7,208 nucleotides of DNA from JBFWYO01 sp050186335 (lineage in GTDB: Bacteria; Pseudomonadota; Alphaproteobacteria; Bin65). The position numbers and the translations under genes are program-made. The stretch is from contig JBFWYO010000134.1 of the NCBI GenBank assembly GCA_050186335.1, forward strand, positions 1-7,208. Direction: 5' to 3'. This document shows, piece after piece, positions 6,680 through 7,208 of this stretch (its first letter is position 1; each line of letters starts with the position of its first letter). The notes below the pieces were generated by a model. The model made no database searches and had not been told where the DNA came from. It was given only the letters and a program-made list of their open reading frames with translations.

Positions 6680-7208
6680 TCATCGCCGGCGCGCGGCCAG
6701 ACATTCAACGTAGGTTTCAGCGATCTTGCGCATGATCGCGTAATAGGCGTCCGGACCCGGCTCGACGCCGGCGCCGAACGGATCGATCGGCGCCGCGCGC
6801 GTCGAAATGCCGTTGACCAGCCCGGTCACCGCGCGCGGATCGAACGCAGCCGGGTAGAACACGCAGGCCACTTCTTCGCGGCGCAGCCGGTCGCGCGCGT
6901 CGTTGATGCGTTCGGCGGGCGGCGACATGCTGCCGAAATTGATCCGCGAGCGCGGACGCATGACGAAATTGGCCTCGAAATACTGGAAGCTCTGATTGAC
7001 CGACGCGAAGGGCCGCGTGTCGACCTCGCCGACCAGACCGGTGATCTCGGCTACCACGGATTCGATATTGGCGATCAGCTCTGCAGCATTGCGCTGATAC
7101 AGGCGCGCATTCGCGGGATCGATCTGGCTGAGCGTGCCGGCGATCGCGCGGACCAGGGCCACCGCATTGCGCGGATCCAGCCAGATGTAAGGATCGGGAT
7201 TGCCGACC
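6680..7208 (-). CDS. ZnuA/TroA-like substrate-binding protein lacking metal-ligand histidines, N-terminus outside window
   Basis: The frame runs off the right edge; 175 C-terminal residues are visible (the first full codon is at 7207). They match the second half of zinc/manganese cluster A-I binding proteins: N-P-D-P-Y-I-W-L-D-P at 3-12, D-P-x-N-A-x-x-Y-x-x-N near 30-40, Q-Y-F-E at 75-78, C-V-F-Y-P near 115-119, D-P-F-G at 142-145, and Y-V-E-C-L near the end. The Cys pair at 115 and 169 corresponds to the disulfide known in E. coli ZnuA. Two metal-ligand positions are changed: the His of DPHxWLxP is Tyr7, and the His of the FHDAYGYFE segment is Asn71. The Asp of DPFG is kept. The protein would be periplasmic. 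In ABC importers the permease and ATPase genes are usually adjacent; none lies downstream here, and upstream is not visible. It is probably co-transcribed with the cyclase. The ligand is unknown; non-metal binding or a sensory role is inference. Confidence 0.82.
   Translation of the reverse strand, partial: VGNPDPYIWLDPRNAVALVRAIAGTLSQIDPANARLYQRNAAELIANIESVVAEITGLVGEVDTRPFASVNQSFQYFEANFVMRPRSRINFGSMSPPAERINDARDRLRREEVACVFYPAAFDPRAVTGLVNGISTRAAPIDPFGAGVEPGPDAYYAIMRKIAETYVECLAARRR

Noticed and set aside
5035..6735. 566-residue open frame on the plus strand antisense to the cyclase
   Set aside because: Its composition (Arg, Asp, His, Gln-rich, no hydrophobic core or motif) is typical of antisense frames in GC-rich genes, and the minus strand encodes a fully conserved cyclase.

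Overview
The window is GC-rich (roughly two thirds G+C by eye), densely coding DNA of a Gram-negative bacterium. Two lipoprotein signal peptides, an outer-membrane beta-barrel ending in Phe, a CHASE2 adenylate cyclase and a ZnuA/TroA-type binding protein all point to Pseudomonadota. The sequence alone does not settle whether it is alpha- or betaproteobacterial. No tRNA, rRNA, insertion sequence, CRISPR array or phage gene is visible, and no gene-free stretch reaches 300 bases.

Left part (1-1597, + strand). Two small proline-rich lipoproteins stand in tandem; the first is cut by the window edge. Their 67-residue C-terminal cores align without gaps and share two cysteines exactly 39 residues apart, so they are paralogues. 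A strong 12-bp hairpin with a GCAA loop lies between them. A complete classical short-chain dehydrogenase/reductase (SDR) follows, and its Shine-Dalgarno sequence lies inside a two-tier hairpin.

Right part (1601-7208, - strand, transcribed right to left). Four co-directional genes form a probable operon: a ZnuA/TroA-like binding protein (N-terminus outside the window), a CHASE2-class III adenylate cyclase, a TPR plus outer-membrane barrel protein resembling Slam/DUF560 (type XI secretion) proteins, and an exported FecR-domain protein. The gaps are 28, 98 and 51 bp. The operon converges on the SDR gene with only 3 bp between the two stop codons.

How the genes may work together (inference). 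The cyclase has a periplasmic sensor domain and an intact cytoplasmic catalytic centre, so it could turn an envelope signal into cAMP. The FecR-domain protein has a signal peptide and no anti-sigma region, and no sigma factor is in view, so it is more likely a periplasmic or surface protein than a classical FecR regulator. Its C-terminal beta-rich segment might be cargo for the neighbouring Slam-like barrel. The binding protein keeps the ZnuA fold but has lost both metal-ligand histidines that would fall in the visible part, so it may bind something other than zinc or manganese. The most interesting hypothesis here is a combined envelope sensing and surface-export cassette.
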